A DNA stretch of 64,000 bases from CBDFJH01 sp965198095 (GTDB lineage Bacteria > Latescibacterota > UBA2968 > GCA-2709665): assembly GCA_965198095.1 (NCBI GenBank), contig OZ240239.1, forward strand, positions 3,472,001 through 3,536,000, in the 5' to 3' direction. Both the position numbers and the translations under genes were made by a program. How positions within the stretch are numbered: the stretch's first letter is position 1; each line of letters starts with the position of its first letter. This document shows positions 26,776 through 36,405 of this stretch, piece after piece. Under the pieces are notes generated by a model, which was not told the origin of the DNA, did no database searches, and worked only from the letters and a program-made list of their open reading frames with translations.

Positions 26776-29280
26776 ATGACCCTCGAACGCGTCTTGAGTC
26801 TTGTAGAGTCGACATACGGTGCCTTCTGGGGGGCTCCCCTGGGCACCGGGATCGGCCTTGTCCTGCTGGTCTGTTTCCTCGGATTCACGGGCGCCCCACT
26901 TTGGCTCTGGACGGCCGTTTCAGGCGCGACTTTGTGGGGTCTCGGCCCACCTTCCTGGCTCGTGCTCCTCTTTGGCCTTTTGGCGTTGACGCTCAACGTT
27001 CGGCCACTTCGCCGAGCGCTGCTGTCGGCGCCCATCATGGGGATGCTGAGGAGGGCAGACATCCTGCCCGTCATCTCTGAGACGGAGCAAACCGTCCTGG
27101 AGGCAGGCGATGTTTGCATGGAAGGGGAGCTCTTTTCGGGCATGCCTGACTTCAAGCGCCTCAACGCGCAACCCTATCCAGATCTAGACGAAGAGGTAAG
27201 GGACTTCCTGGAGGGGCCGGTCGAGGAGGTATGCGGCATGGTCAATGACTGGGACGTCTACGTGAACAAAGACCTTCCGGAGGAGGTCTGGGCCTATCTG
27301 AAACAGCACGGATTCTTCGGGATGATCATCCCGAAGGACTACGGCGGCCTCGGGTTTTCCGCCTCGGCGAACAGCGCCATCGTCAGAAAACTGGTCTCCC
27401 GTTCCATGCCGCTGGGCGTCTCGGTGATGGTGCCCAACTCACTGGGCCCGGCGGAGCTTCTGACGCATTACGGGACAGAGGAGCAGAAGAGCTATTACCT
27501 GCCGCGCCTGGCTCGGGGCGAAGAGATGCCCTGTTTTGCACTCACCGAGCCGGAAGCCGGCTCTGACGCCGGAAGCATCAGGGCCACCGGGCTTGTGTTT
27601 AGAGGCGACGACGGCCGGGCCTACCTCAGACTCAACTGGAACAAACGCTACATCACCTTGGCGACGGTCTCGACGGTTTTGGGTCTCGCATTCAGGCTCA
27701 AAGATCCAGAAAATCTGTTGGGCAAATCCGAAGATCCCGGGATTACCTGCGCCCTAATTCCTTCTCAGACGCCAGGCGTGGAGATCCGCAAGAGGCACGA
27801 CCCCATGGGTGTTCCGTTTTACAACAGTCCGGTCGAAGGGCGAGACGTGGTCGTCCCCGTCGACACCATCATCGGGGGTTTGGACGGCGTGGGCCAGGGT
27901 TGGCGGATGCTGATGGCGTCCCTGGCCGCCGGACGCGGCATCTCACTCCCGGCCATGGCTACGGCAGGCGCCCAACTCGTCACCCGTGTCGCGGGCGCCT
28001 ACGCCACGGTCCGAAAGCAGTTTGGGCTGTCCATCGGGAGATTCGAGGGCGTGGAAGAACCGTTGGCGCGTATCGGTGGGCTGTGTTACGTGATGGAGGC
28101 AACCCGCCGATACACCTGTGGCGCCCTCGACGGCGGCGCGAAGCCCGCCGTCGCCACGGCAATTGTCAAATACAATCTCACGGAGCTCAACAGAAAAATC
28201 ATCAACGACGGGATGGACATCCTCGCGGGAAGCGCGATTGCTCAAGGCCCCAGAAACCTGCTCGCCCACATCTACCGCTGGACGCCCATCACCGTTACCA
28301 TAGAAGGGGCAAACATTCTCACCCGAACCCTGATGATCTTTGGACAGGGCGCAATCCGTTGTCATCCGTATGCATACAAAGAAATTCAGGCGCTTAACTC
28401 CGGTGACTTGGATGCCTTCGATGGCGCCCTTTGGAGCCACATCCGCCACGTGAGTCGGAACCTCTTTCGCTCCGTTCTGCTGAGCGTCTCGCGCGGACTT
28501 CTCGCCGGTTCATCGGTTCCCGGGCCCGCAGCCAGGTATTACGGCAAATTGGCGTGGGCGTCGGCGACCTTTGCCATCCTCGCGGATCTGGCGCTGATCG
28601 GATTGGGCGGGCAACTGAAAAAAAAAGAAAAAATCACGGGGCGATTCGCGGATCTTTTTTCGTGGATGTATTTGGGAACCGCCATCCTGCGTCGGTTCGA
28701 GGCGGAGGGACGGCGCGCCGGAGATCTACCGCTCTTGCATTGGACGATGCAGTTTGCGATGGCACAGATTCAAGAGAGCTTCGACGCGTTGCTGCAGAAC
28801 CTGAAGCTTCCGGGTCTGGGCCCGATCCTTCGAGGGCCGGTTGCCCTGTGGTCTCGCATCAATCGCATCGGAAGGATGCCATCCGACGAGCTTGGCAGTC
28901 AAGTCGCACGCATCGTCCAAACGCCAGGGCCACAGCGCGACGCACTAACGGAAGGCATTTTCACGCCCGGCAACCCGGACGAGGCGCTAGGTCGGCTTGA
29001 GCGGGCGTTCAAGCTCAGCATCGAGGCCGAAACGGTGATCCGGAAGATCAAAGATGCTGTACGGGCGGGCAAACTGCCCAAGGGCAGGCCCCAGGACCTC
29101 GCCCCGCGTGCGCTCGACTTGAGACTCGTTAGCCCGGAGGAATCGCAATTGCTGGAGGAAGCTGAAGCAGCGCGTGACGATGCGATCCAGGTCGACAGCT
29201 TTACGCTGAAGGCCTACCTTTCCTCCACACCCACCTGGCCTCGCAAGGTGGAAGCCCTTCGCGGCTTGGCGGACAGTTGA
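26776..29280 (+). CDS. fadE: Acyl-CoA dehydrogenase, FadE type
   Basis: An 834-residue acyl-CoA dehydrogenase with the layout of E. coli FadE (about 814). Two or three N-terminal membrane helices (about 18-75) lead into the FAD-dependent core: FALTEPEAGSDAGS, GQGWRMLMASLAAGRGISLP and GSAIAQGPRNLLAHIYRW; a C-terminal DUF1974-like extension follows. It oxidises acyl-CoA to trans-2-enoyl-CoA at the inner membrane face. The ATG at 26776 is preceded by no strong ribosome-binding site and I found no convincing promoter in the 278-bp upstream gap. It starts a five-gene plus-strand operon, with the next ATG one base after its stop. Confidence 0.9.
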   Translation: MTLERVLSLVESTYGAFWGAPLGTGIGLVLLVCFLGFTGAPLWLWTAVSGATLWGLGPPSWLVLLFGLLALTLNVRPLRRALLSAPIMGMLRRADILPVISETEQTVLEAGDVCMEGELFSGMPDFKRLNAQPYPDLDEEVRDFLEGPVEEVCGMVNDWDVYVNKDLPEEVWAYLKQHGFFGMIIPKDYGGLGFSASANSAIVRKLVSRSMPLGVSVMVPNSLGPAELLTHYGTEEQKSYYLPRLARGEEMPCFALTEPEAGSDAGSIRATGLVFRGDDGRAYLRLNWNKRYITLATVSTVLGLAFRLKDPENLLGKSEDPGITCALIPSQTPGVEIRKRHDPMGVPFYNSPVEGRDVVVPVDTIIGGLDGVGQGWRMLMASLAAGRGISLPAMATAGAQLVTRVAGAYATVRKQFGLSIGRFEGVEEPLARIGGLCYVMEATRRYTCGALDGGAKPAVATAIVKYNLTELNRKIINDGMDILAGSAIAQGPRNLLAHIYRWTPITVTIEGANILTRTLMIFGQGAIRCHPYAYKEIQALNSGDLDAFDGALWSHIRHVSRNLFRSVLLSVSRGLLAGSSVPGPAARYYGKLAWASATFAILADLALIGLGGQLKKKEKITGRFADLFSWMYLGTAILRRFEAEGRRAGDLPLLHWTMQFAMAQIQESFDALLQNLKLPGLGPILRGPVALWSRINRIGRMPSDELGSQVARIVQTPGPQRDALTEGIFTPGNPDEALGRLERAFKLSIEAETVIRKIKDAVRAGKLPKGRPQDLAPRALDLRLVSPEESQLLEEAEAARDDAIQVDSFTLKAYLSSTPTWPRKVEALRGLADS

Positions 29281-29281
29281 G

Positions 29282-30634
29282 ATGGGCCTCGACGAACGGC
29301 TTGAACAGGTCACCGTGCTGGGCGCGGCAGGCAAGATGGGAAGTGGGATCTCTCTCCTGATTGCCCAAGAGATGACGCGCGTGAAAAACCGACCTGGAAA
29401 CCGCTCGAAGTCGTTCAAACTGAACATGATCGATGTGAGGCCGGCGGGATTGGACGATGCTCTGGAATATGTTCGATCGGAATGCACCAGAACGGCCCGG
29501 GTGAAGGCCGACGACCTCCGGGCGCTTTATCCCGGGCAAAGGGACTTAGAGACTCCCGAACAGCTCGCCGAGGCCTTCGTGGATGACACACTATCCTTGA
29601 TCCATACGGACACGGATCTCGGCGAGGCCAACGGCTCTCGGCTGGTCTTCGAAGTCATCCCGGAGGACGAACGGCTAAAGATCGACGCCCTTCGTACCGT
29701 CGGCAACATCTGTCCTGATTCCTATTTTCTTTCGAACACCTCTTCCATACCGATCGAATTTCTGGACCGCGAGGCCGATCTTGATGGACGCCTCATCGGG
29801 TGCCATTTCTTCAACCCGCCGGCCGTGCAAAAGCTGCTCGAACTGATCCCCTCGTCCTCGACACGACCGGAACTGACTGAGATCGCCCAAAACTTGGGGC
29901 AACGTCTAGGCAAGACAGTGGTGTTTGCCGGCGACGTCGCCGGCTTCATCGGCTCCGGTCATTTTGTGCGGGAGGCGCTCTACGCCTTGGGCCAAGCCGA
30001 CCATTTGGCCAGCCGCCTCGGCGCACACGGCGGGATCTATGCGATCAACAAGATCAGCCAGAAGGGATTGGTCCGGCCGATGGGTACATTTCAGCTTCTC
30101 GACTACGTTGGGCTGGACGTCATTCAGTCGATCCTTCGGGTGATGACACATCATATTGAAAAAGGAATCTATCACTCGCCTCTGATCGACCAAATGAGTT
30201 CGAACCGGCTGACGGGCGGACAGCAGGCCGATGGGACGCAAAAGGACGGGTTCTTCCAGTATGAAGGGCGAAGAGCGGTCAGCGTTTACGCCTCTGACCA
30301 GGAGGCCTATCTACCGCTTGGTTCCGGTTCGCTAAAACAAGCGGACCAGGCCTTGGGCCCGATTTCCCGCGAGGATGTTTCGTGGAGGCGCCTGCTGGAC
30401 GATCCGGACCGTGATCGCCGGCTCAGAAGCCACTTCGCTCGCCTGTCCGCGTCGGACAGCCTGGGCGCTCGGTTGGCCGTGGCCTATCTCACTGAATCTG
30501 GCCGCATCGCCCAGGCACTCGTCGCCAAAGGCATTGCCAAATCCCCTGAAGACGTCAACACGGCTATCGTGACTGGATTTCACCATCTTTATGGCCCCAT
30601 CAACGCGTATGCGCCTCCGGTGTCCATCCCCTGA
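29282..30634 (+). CDS. 3-hydroxyacyl-CoA dehydrogenase
   Basis: A 450-residue NAD-dependent dehydrogenase. The dinucleotide loop VTVLGAAGKMGSGI (10-23) is followed, after an unusual insertion, by the second strand (MIDVRP); SNTSSIPI and GCHFFNPPAVQKLLELI carry the catalytic Ser/His region, and VVFAGDVAGFIG the interdomain segment. It oxidises 3-hydroxyacyl-CoA to the 3-keto form and lacks a fused crotonase domain, which is encoded separately at 33987-34757. Its start is one base from the FadE stop and its own stop (TGAG) abuts the next gene, so coupling is tight. The chain is longer than simple HBD-type enzymes (about 290). Confidence 0.85.
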   Translation: MGLDERLEQVTVLGAAGKMGSGISLLIAQEMTRVKNRPGNRSKSFKLNMIDVRPAGLDDALEYVRSECTRTARVKADDLRALYPGQRDLETPEQLAEAFVDDTLSLIHTDTDLGEANGSRLVFEVIPEDERLKIDALRTVGNICPDSYFLSNTSSIPIEFLDREADLDGRLIGCHFFNPPAVQKLLELIPSSSTRPELTEIAQNLGQRLGKTVVFAGDVAGFIGSGHFVREALYALGQADHLASRLGAHGGIYAINKISQKGLVRPMGTFQLLDYVGLDVIQSILRVMTHHIEKGIYHSPLIDQMSSNRLTGGQQADGTQKDGFFQYEGRRAVSVYASDQEAYLPLGSGSLKQADQALGPISREDVSWRRLLDDPDRDRRLRSHFARLSASDSLGARLAVAYLTESGRIAQALVAKGIAKSPEDVNTAIVTGFHHLYGPINAYAPPVSIP

Positions 30635-30704
30635 GATGGCCGTTTCGCGTATCACGTTCGGAGAGGACACAGGCTCCGAAGGTTCTTCGAAGGGCTGCGA
30701 ATCG

Positions 30705-33700
30705 ATGACATCCGCCCTCAATTACAAACTGCGAAACAAGGTCCGCTTCGTCACTGCGGCCTCTTTGTTCGACGGTCACGACGTGTCGATCAACATCATC
30801 CGCCGAACGCTCCAGCAGGGCGGGGCGGAAGTGATCCACCTCGGCCACAACCGTTCTGCTGCAACGATTGTCGATGCAGCCATTCAGGAAGATGTCCAAG
30901 CCGTGGCCGTGAGTTCCTACCAGGGCGGACACAACGAATTTTTCCAATACCTTGTTGACCTCTTGCGGGAGCGCGACGCTGGATACATTAAGGTCTTCGG
31001 AGGCGGAGGCGGCGTGATCCTGCCCTCCGAGGGCAGGGCGCTTGAAGACTACGGCATGGCGAAGATCTATTCACCCGAAGATGGCCGCCGCCTCGGTCTC
31101 CAGGGCATCACTTCCCACATGCTGGAGACAGCAGATTTCGCACTCGATTCCACGCCCTCGGACGGCGACCTCTCCCGACTCGCGACAGCGCCAACCGCAG
31201 GGCTGGCCCGCCTGATTACCCAAGCCGAAGGCTCCGGCCTTTCCCGCCGTAGCACCGAATGGATCGCTCGTCAGGCCGAGAACCGCAACACGCCGGTCAT
31301 CGGAATTACGGGGACCGGCGGCGCAGGAAAGAGTTCAATTGCCGACGAACTCCTCCTAAGACTGTTGAGGGACTTCCCGGAACTCCGGGTCGCCTACCTG
31401 TCTATCGATCCCAGCAAACGAAAGACGGGCGGGGCTCTGCTGGGCGACCGGATCCGCATGAACACGATCCACGGAAACAGCGACGGTCGCGCTCCACGCC
31501 GAATCTACATGCGGTGCTTGGCGACGCGGAGCGCCGATTCCGAGCTGTCTTTGGCGACGAAGCAGGCCATTCAGATACTCCAGGCCTCAAGTTTCGACCT
31601 TATTTTCGTCGAAACGGCAGGGATTGGCCAAGGCAACTCCGCGATCGCGGAGATCGCCAACGTCAGTCTCTATGTGATGACACCGGAATACGGGGCAGCC
31701 ACACAGCTAGAGAAGATAGACATGCTGGACTACGCCGATTGGATTGCCGTCAACAAGTATGATCGGCACGGCGGTGACAACGCCATTCGTGAGGTCCGCC
31801 GGCAGATCCGTCGAAGCAGAGGCGCATTACACGGCGTTTCAGACCCTGAACTGCCGGTGTTCGGGACGATTGCGAGCCAGCACGGAGATAAGGGCGTGAA
31901 CGCGCTCTATCTCGCGCTGCTCAAGCAACTCAAGAAAGGTTCTCAATCCTCGGTCAAAATCTCTCCAGGAGCCGTGACCGGTAAACGACACCCGATCATT
32001 CCGAAAGACCGACAGGCATACCTGGGAGAGATCGCTTCGACCATCCGGGATCAGCGCGATTGGGTGAAACGCCAAGTCTCCCTGGCGAGGAAGCTATATC
32101 AGCTGGATGGCGCGGAATGCGAATGCGAAGATCAACGTGCGAGGAACGCGATTCGCAGACGCTTCGAAGAACTGCGACAAGACCTGGATTCAGAGTGCTG
32201 GGCGCTCATCCAGAGCTGGAAGAAGGTCAAGCAAAAATACTCTGAGGATCGCCAAAGCTTCGAAGTTCGAGGACAATCCCGCTCCGTCGACGCCGGCTAT
32301 ACGACGCTTTCGGGCACGCGTATCCCAAGGGTGGCCGTTCCAGCCTACGAGGATTGGGGCGACATACTCAAATTCCGGCTGAAGGAAAACATGCCCGGAT
32401 TCTATCCGTATACAGCCGGTGTCTATCCATTCAAGCGCCGGGAAGAAGACCCCCGCCGACAGTTCGCCGGCGAGGGTGGACCTGAACGCACGAATCGCCG
32501 CTTTCACGACCTGTCTCGAAACGATCAGGCAAAACGGCTGTCCACCGCATTCGACAGTGTGACGCTCTACGGCGAGGATCCGGATGAGCGGCCCGATATC
32601 TTCGGTCGCATCGGAGAGGGCGGCGTATCGATCGCAACGCTGGATGACGTGACGCGACTGTTTGAATGCTTCGAACTCGCAGATCCGCGGACGAGCGTCT
32701 CCATGACGATCAATGGCCCTGCACCAGCCATGCTCGCCATGTTCTTCAACGCGGCGATCGATCAGATGGCGGCAAAGTTTTCGCGCGAACACGCGCACGA
32801 TCCAAACCCTGAAGAGCGAAGGCGCATCGAGCGAGAGACCTTGAGGACCATCAGGGGAACGGTACAGGCGGACATTCTGAAAGAAGATCAGGCTCAAAAC
32901 GAGTGCATCTTTTCCACCGAGTTTGGGCTCCGAATGATGGGGGACGTGCAGCAGTACTTCATCAACAGCAGGATCCGAAACTTTTACTCCGTCTCTGTCT
33001 CCGGATATCACATCGCCGAAGCCGGAGCAAACCCGATCACGCAACTCGCGTTCACCCTCGCCAACGGTTTCACTTATGTCGAGCACTACTTGGCTCGGGG
33101 TATGTCTATCGACGATTTCGCGCCCAATCTCTCGTTTTTCTTCAGCATCGGGCTCGATCCGGAGTACGCTGTCATCGGACGCGTGGGACGTCGGATATGG
33201 GCCAGAGCCATTAAAGAGCGGTATGGCGGCAATTCACGGAGCCAAATGTTCAAGTACCACGCTCAGACATCCGGTCGTTCCCTCCAGGCACGCGAGATTC
33301 AACTCAACGACATCCGAACCACGCTTGAAGCGCTGACGGCCATCTGCGACCAGAGCAACTCTCTTCACACAAATGCTCACGATGAAGCGATCACGATTCC
33401 AACGAAGGAATCCGTACGCACCGCAGTGGCGATTCAACAGATTATCGATCACGAATTTGGCCTCACCCAGAACGAGAATCCACTTCAGGGGTCTTACATC
33501 TGTGAGGCACTGACGGACCTTGTGGAAGAGGCCGTCCTGGTGGAGTTCGACCGAATCAACGAGCATGGAGGCGTCCTGGGGGCCATGGAGTTCCAATATC
33601 AACGAGGGCGAATCCAGGAGGAGTCGTTATTCTACGAGCGCAAAAAAGAACGCGGCGAGCTTCCGATCGTGGGAGTGAACACCTTTTTGGGCCGGGAAAC

Positions 33701-33959
33701 GACTGCGGAGGCAGCATCAGAGAGCGTGAAACTCTCCAGGGCTACTCCCGAAGAAAAGCGGCGCCAAATCGAACGCCTCCGGGCGTTCCAGGCGCGCCAC
33801 TACAAACGGGCGCCCGCGGCGCTCGCGCGTTTGAAGCAGGCGACGTTGGACGGCCAGAACGTGTTCGCAGAGCTGATGGACACGGTTCGAGTCGCGAGCC
33901 TCGGCCAAATCACGCACGCCCTGTATGAGGTGGGTGGTCAGTACCGGCGAGCAATGTAG
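30705..33959 (+). CDS. icmF: Fused isobutyryl-CoA mutase with G-protein chaperone
   Basis: A 1084-residue IcmF. Domains in order: B12-binding (VTAASLFDGHDVSINII, residues 16-32, with His25 as the lower cobalt ligand, and SSYQGGHNE), MeaI-type GTPase (Walker A GTGGAGKS at 203-210, then LIFVETAGIGQG and NKYD), linker, and the substrate-binding TIM barrel (VSVSGYHIAEAGANPITQLA). It interconverts isobutyryl- and n-butyryl-CoA with adenosylcobalamin, the GTPase domain guarding the cofactor. I chose ATG 30705 because it matches family N-termini; ATG 30636, one base after the previous stop, is possible and adds 23 residues. No cobalamin biosynthesis gene is in the window. Confidence 0.92.
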   Translation: MTSALNYKLRNKVRFVTAASLFDGHDVSINIIRRTLQQGGAEVIHLGHNRSAATIVDAAIQEDVQAVAVSSYQGGHNEFFQYLVDLLRERDAGYIKVFGGGGGVILPSEGRALEDYGMAKIYSPEDGRRLGLQGITSHMLETADFALDSTPSDGDLSRLATAPTAGLARLITQAEGSGLSRRSTEWIARQAENRNTPVIGITGTGGAGKSSIADELLLRLLRDFPELRVAYLSIDPSKRKTGGALLGDRIRMNTIHGNSDGRAPRRIYMRCLATRSADSELSLATKQAIQILQASSFDLIFVETAGIGQGNSAIAEIANVSLYVMTPEYGAATQLEKIDMLDYADWIAVNKYDRHGGDNAIREVRRQIRRSRGALHGVSDPELPVFGTIASQHGDKGVNALYLALLKQLKKGSQSSVKISPGAVTGKRHPIIPKDRQAYLGEIASTIRDQRDWVKRQVSLARKLYQLDGAECECEDQRARNAIRRRFEELRQDLDSECWALIQSWKKVKQKYSEDRQSFEVRGQSRSVDAGYTTLSGTRIPRVAVPAYEDWGDILKFRLKENMPGFYPYTAGVYPFKRREEDPRRQFAGEGGPERTNRRFHDLSRNDQAKRLSTAFDSVTLYGEDPDERPDIFGRIGEGGVSIATLDDVTRLFECFELADPRTSVSMTINGPAPAMLAMFFNAAIDQMAAKFSREHAHDPNPEERRRIERETLRTIRGTVQADILKEDQAQNECIFSTEFGLRMMGDVQQYFINSRIRNFYSVSVSGYHIAEAGANPITQLAFTLANGFTYVEHYLARGMSIDDFAPNLSFFFSIGLDPEYAVIGRVGRRIWARAIKERYGGNSRSQMFKYHAQTSGRSLQAREIQLNDIRTTLEALTAICDQSNSLHTNAHDEAITIPTKESVRTAVAIQQIIDHEFGLTQNENPLQGSYICEALTDLVEEAVLVEFDRINEHGGVLGAMEFQYQRGRIQEESLFYERKKERGELPIVGVNTFLGRETTAEAASESVKLSRATPEEKRRQIERLRAFQARHYKRAPAALARLKQATLDGQNVFAELMDTVRVASLGQITHALYEVGGQYRRAM

Positions 33960-33986
33960 ACGGAGGATCGGTGATTGAGAGAAGAG

Positions 33987-34757
33987 ATGAAACATCTGCG
34001 ATTTGAGAAAAAGGAGCACGTCGGACTCTTGACGATGTCGCGGCCCGAGTCTCTGAACGCTCTGAATCGATCCGTTTTGGGCGAACTGGACGATTTCCTG
34101 GCCGATGTTGCATTACGTGAAGGCATCCGCGTCCTCCTGCTGACGGGAGAGGGAGAGGAGGCCTTTTGTGCGGGTGCGGACATCAAAGAGATGCAAGGGC
34201 TGGACCTCCTCGGCATGGCCAAGTTTTGCGACCTGGGACAACGTGTGGCTCGGCGCCTGGAAACGATGGAGGGCGTTACGATCGCGGCCGTGAACGGATA
34301 TGCCCTCGGAGGCGGCCTCGAGATGGCCATGGCCTGCGACTTTATCTACGCATCGGAAACCGCCAGGCTGGGGATGCCCGAGGTGACCCTGGGTATCATC
34401 CCGGGATTTGGTGGAACCCAGCGTCTGGCGCGAGGGGTCGGTCTTTCCCGGGCAAAGGAGATGATTTTCAGCGGCAGGGCCATCGCCGCACACGAGGCTT
34501 ACTCGGTTGGGTTGGTCAACAAGGTCCTGCCTGGAGAGGTCCTCCTGGAGGGATGCTTCGACATCGCCTCCAGAATCTGCCGGAATGGCCCACCAGCAGT
34601 CTTGGAGGCGAAGCGAGCGATTGGGGGCGCACGCCAACACCTTCTGGAACGGGGACTGGATCTGGAAAAACAGGCTTTCCTAAAGGCATTCGATACCGAG
34701 GATTGCAAAAGGAGAATGGCGGCCTTCACAGAAAAAAAGGCGCCAAAATCGAGATGA
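33987..34757 (+). CDS. Enoyl-CoA hydratase (crotonase family)
   Basis: A 256-residue crotonase. AFCAGADIKEM (59-69) and GYALGGGLE (104-112) form the oxyanion hole. Both catalytic glutamates are present, Glu112 and Glu132 (MPEVTLGIIPGFGGTQRL), which favours true hydratase activity. It would hydrate enoyl-CoA made by the FadE-like enzyme, feeding the dehydrogenase at 29282. The ATG at 33987 is preceded by GAGAGAAGAG. Its stop overlaps the start of the next gene (ATGA). Confidence 0.9.
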   Translation: MKHLRFEKKEHVGLLTMSRPESLNALNRSVLGELDDFLADVALREGIRVLLLTGEGEEAFCAGADIKEMQGLDLLGMAKFCDLGQRVARRLETMEGVTIAAVNGYALGGGLEMAMACDFIYASETARLGMPEVTLGIIPGFGGTQRLARGVGLSRAKEMIFSGRAIAAHEAYSVGLVNKVLPGEVLLEGCFDIASRICRNGPPAVLEAKRAIGGARQHLLERGLDLEKQAFLKAFDTEDCKRRMAAFTEKKAPKSR

Positions 34758-35779
34758 AGGCGCTCTTGTTCCATCGCCACGGCGAAGCCGATGTGCTCCG
34801 TTATGAGGGCATCCCAACACCCGAGCCGCAAGCAGGCGAGGCCCTCGTACGGGTATTCGCCTCCGCGCTGAACCATCTGGATGTCTTCGTCCGCCGCGGG
34901 TGGCCGGGGCTAAAGTTGACCATGCCGCACGTCGGAGGTGCGGACGGCGCCGGGATCGTCCAAGAGATCGGGCCCGGCGAGACCGACATCAGCGTCGGAG
35001 ACCGGGTGGCGATCTATCCCGGGATCCTCCCAATAGAGGATGAGTTCACCCGCCGGGGGAACCATTCCCAGAGCCCAAGCTTTTACATTTTGGGCGAAGG
35101 CCGCCGGGGGGCGTTCGCAGACTATGTCTCGGTACCCATCCAAAACCTGGTGCCGATGCCAGAGGATGCAACCTTCGAGGATACGGCGGCAGCGCAACTC
35201 GTATTTCTCACCGCCTGGCGGATGCTCATCGTACGCGGAAAGCTCCGCGCGGGCGAGACCGTGCTGTTCGTCGGATCGGGCGGCGTCAACACGGCAGGAC
35301 TCCAGATCGCCAAGCTGGCCGGTGCGGTTGTGTATATGTTGACGCGTTCTCGGGAAAAGATGGACCTGGCGAAAAAGCTCGGGGCAGATCACGTTTTGAA
35401 CTACAAGACTGGCAACTGGCCGTTGACCATACAAAAAATGACGGGCAAACGGGGCATAGATCTAATCGTGGACAACGTCGGGCAGGCGACCTTTCAACAA
35501 AGTATCATGGCCCTACGCCGAGGTGGGCGGCTGATCACGGTGGGCGGGACCAGCGGCCCCAAACCAGAGATCGATGTCCGCTACGTCTTCATCAAGCAAC
35601 TTCAAATTATCGGGTCCACCTTGGGATCGCCTCAGGAATTCCGCGACGTGATGAAGCTGGTGTGGACCGGCAAGCTGAAACCGGTGATCGACCGGGAAAT
35701 GCCGCTGGAACAAGGCGCTGAGGGCTACCGGCTCATGGAGCAAGGAGGCCTGTTCGGAAAGATTGTCCTGAAGCCGTAG
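34754..35779 (+). CDS. Medium-chain dehydrogenase, quinone-oxidoreductase-like
   Basis: A 341-residue MDR enzyme: N-terminal GroES-like fold (ALNHLDVFVRRGWPG, GGADGAGIVQEIG) and NAD(P) domain (VLFVGSGGVNTAGLQIAKLAGA). The Cys-rich structural zinc loop is absent, as in quinone or enoyl reductases. It begins at an ATG overlapping the hydratase stop by four bases and is the last gene of the acyl-CoA operon. It may reduce an enoyl-CoA or enoyl product, or detoxify an enal or quinone; crotonyl-CoA carboxylase/reductases are longer and not a match. Between it and the convergent DUF3830 gene I see no terminator. Confidence 0.82.
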   Translation: MKALLFHRHGEADVLRYEGIPTPEPQAGEALVRVFASALNHLDVFVRRGWPGLKLTMPHVGGADGAGIVQEIGPGETDISVGDRVAIYPGILPIEDEFTRRGNHSQSPSFYILGEGRRGAFADYVSVPIQNLVPMPEDATFEDTAAAQLVFLTAWRMLIVRGKLRAGETVLFVGSGGVNTAGLQIAKLAGAVVYMLTRSREKMDLAKKLGADHVLNYKTGNWPLTIQKMTGKRGIDLIVDNVGQATFQQSIMALRRGGRLITVGGTSGPKPEIDVRYVFIKQLQIIGSTLGSPQEFRDVMKLVWTGKLKPVIDREMPLEQGAEGYRLMEQGGLFGKIVLKP

Positions 35780-35878
35780 ACGAACCAGAATCCCGGTTGC
35801 TCTCTTCATCGGACCTCCGAAACGACTCGAACGCGTGCGCTTGTCTCGGTTCCCGCTTCTCCCGGATGGAACGCGGAT

Positions 35879-36364
35879 CTATTCCTTTCGGTTGAAGACG
35901 AGTCTCTCTCCTGCAAATCCTTCTCGCCAGATGTTGTCGCAGGCCTGGGCCATCGCTTCGAAGTTTTCCGTGATCGTGCCGAACCGGTTCCCTGGAACCG
36001 GTCCCAGCGTCGGTGAAAAAAGGAAATTGTCTCTTCCGTAGAAGATGGCGAGATCGACTGCGTCGACTCGCCCCGACCGCTCGTGAAACGCCGTCTGGGA
36101 GATCTGACCTGCAGGAAAGTAGAAGTAGAGAAGGTCGCCAGAAATCGGCATCATCGTCGGGTTCTCCAACCCGGGCTCAGGGTCCGCAAAAGGGGGAACC
36201 AGCGTGTAAACCTCGTTGCTGGCATACTTCGCGTGATACGCATCCCCGCCCTGCGGCAGGGCGTCCCACAACGCCTTGCAGGTCTTTGGGGCCAAATCGT
36301 CCAGCAACTCGGCCGTGCAGGTCACGCCGCGTTTCTCAAGGGTGATCCGGATCTGGCGGGCCAT
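35879..36364 (-). CDS. DUF3830 family protein (cyclophilin-like fold)
   Basis: A 161-residue protein matching DUF3830: short N-terminal strand (RQIRITLEKRGVTCTAELLDDLAPKT), a conserved G-D-L-L-Y-F segment and an AIFYGRDNFLF block. The family is predicted to have a cyclophilin-like barrel; its biochemical role is unknown. It frequently neighbours Asp/Glu racemase-like or amidohydrolase genes, as here (41 bp downstream of the gene at 36406-37140). A strong GAGGAGGAG precedes its ATG. Confidence 0.75.
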   Translation of the reverse strand: MARQIRITLEKRGVTCTAELLDDLAPKTCKALWDALPQGGDAYHAKYASNEVYTLVPPFADPEPGLENPTMMPISGDLLYFYFPAGQISQTAFHERSGRVDAVDLAIFYGRDNFLFSPTLGPVPGNRFGTITENFEAMAQACDNIWREGFAGERLVFNRKE

Positions 36365-36405
36365 CTCGGTCTCCTCCTCTTCTTCCCGCTAATGTTGTCA
36401 GGTTG

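Noticed and set aside
34166..34753. Upstream extension of the MDR enzyme frame through the hydratase gene
   Set aside because: The ATG at 34754 overlaps the hydratase stop and begins the GroES-like fold; the extension is a shadow of the hydratase.
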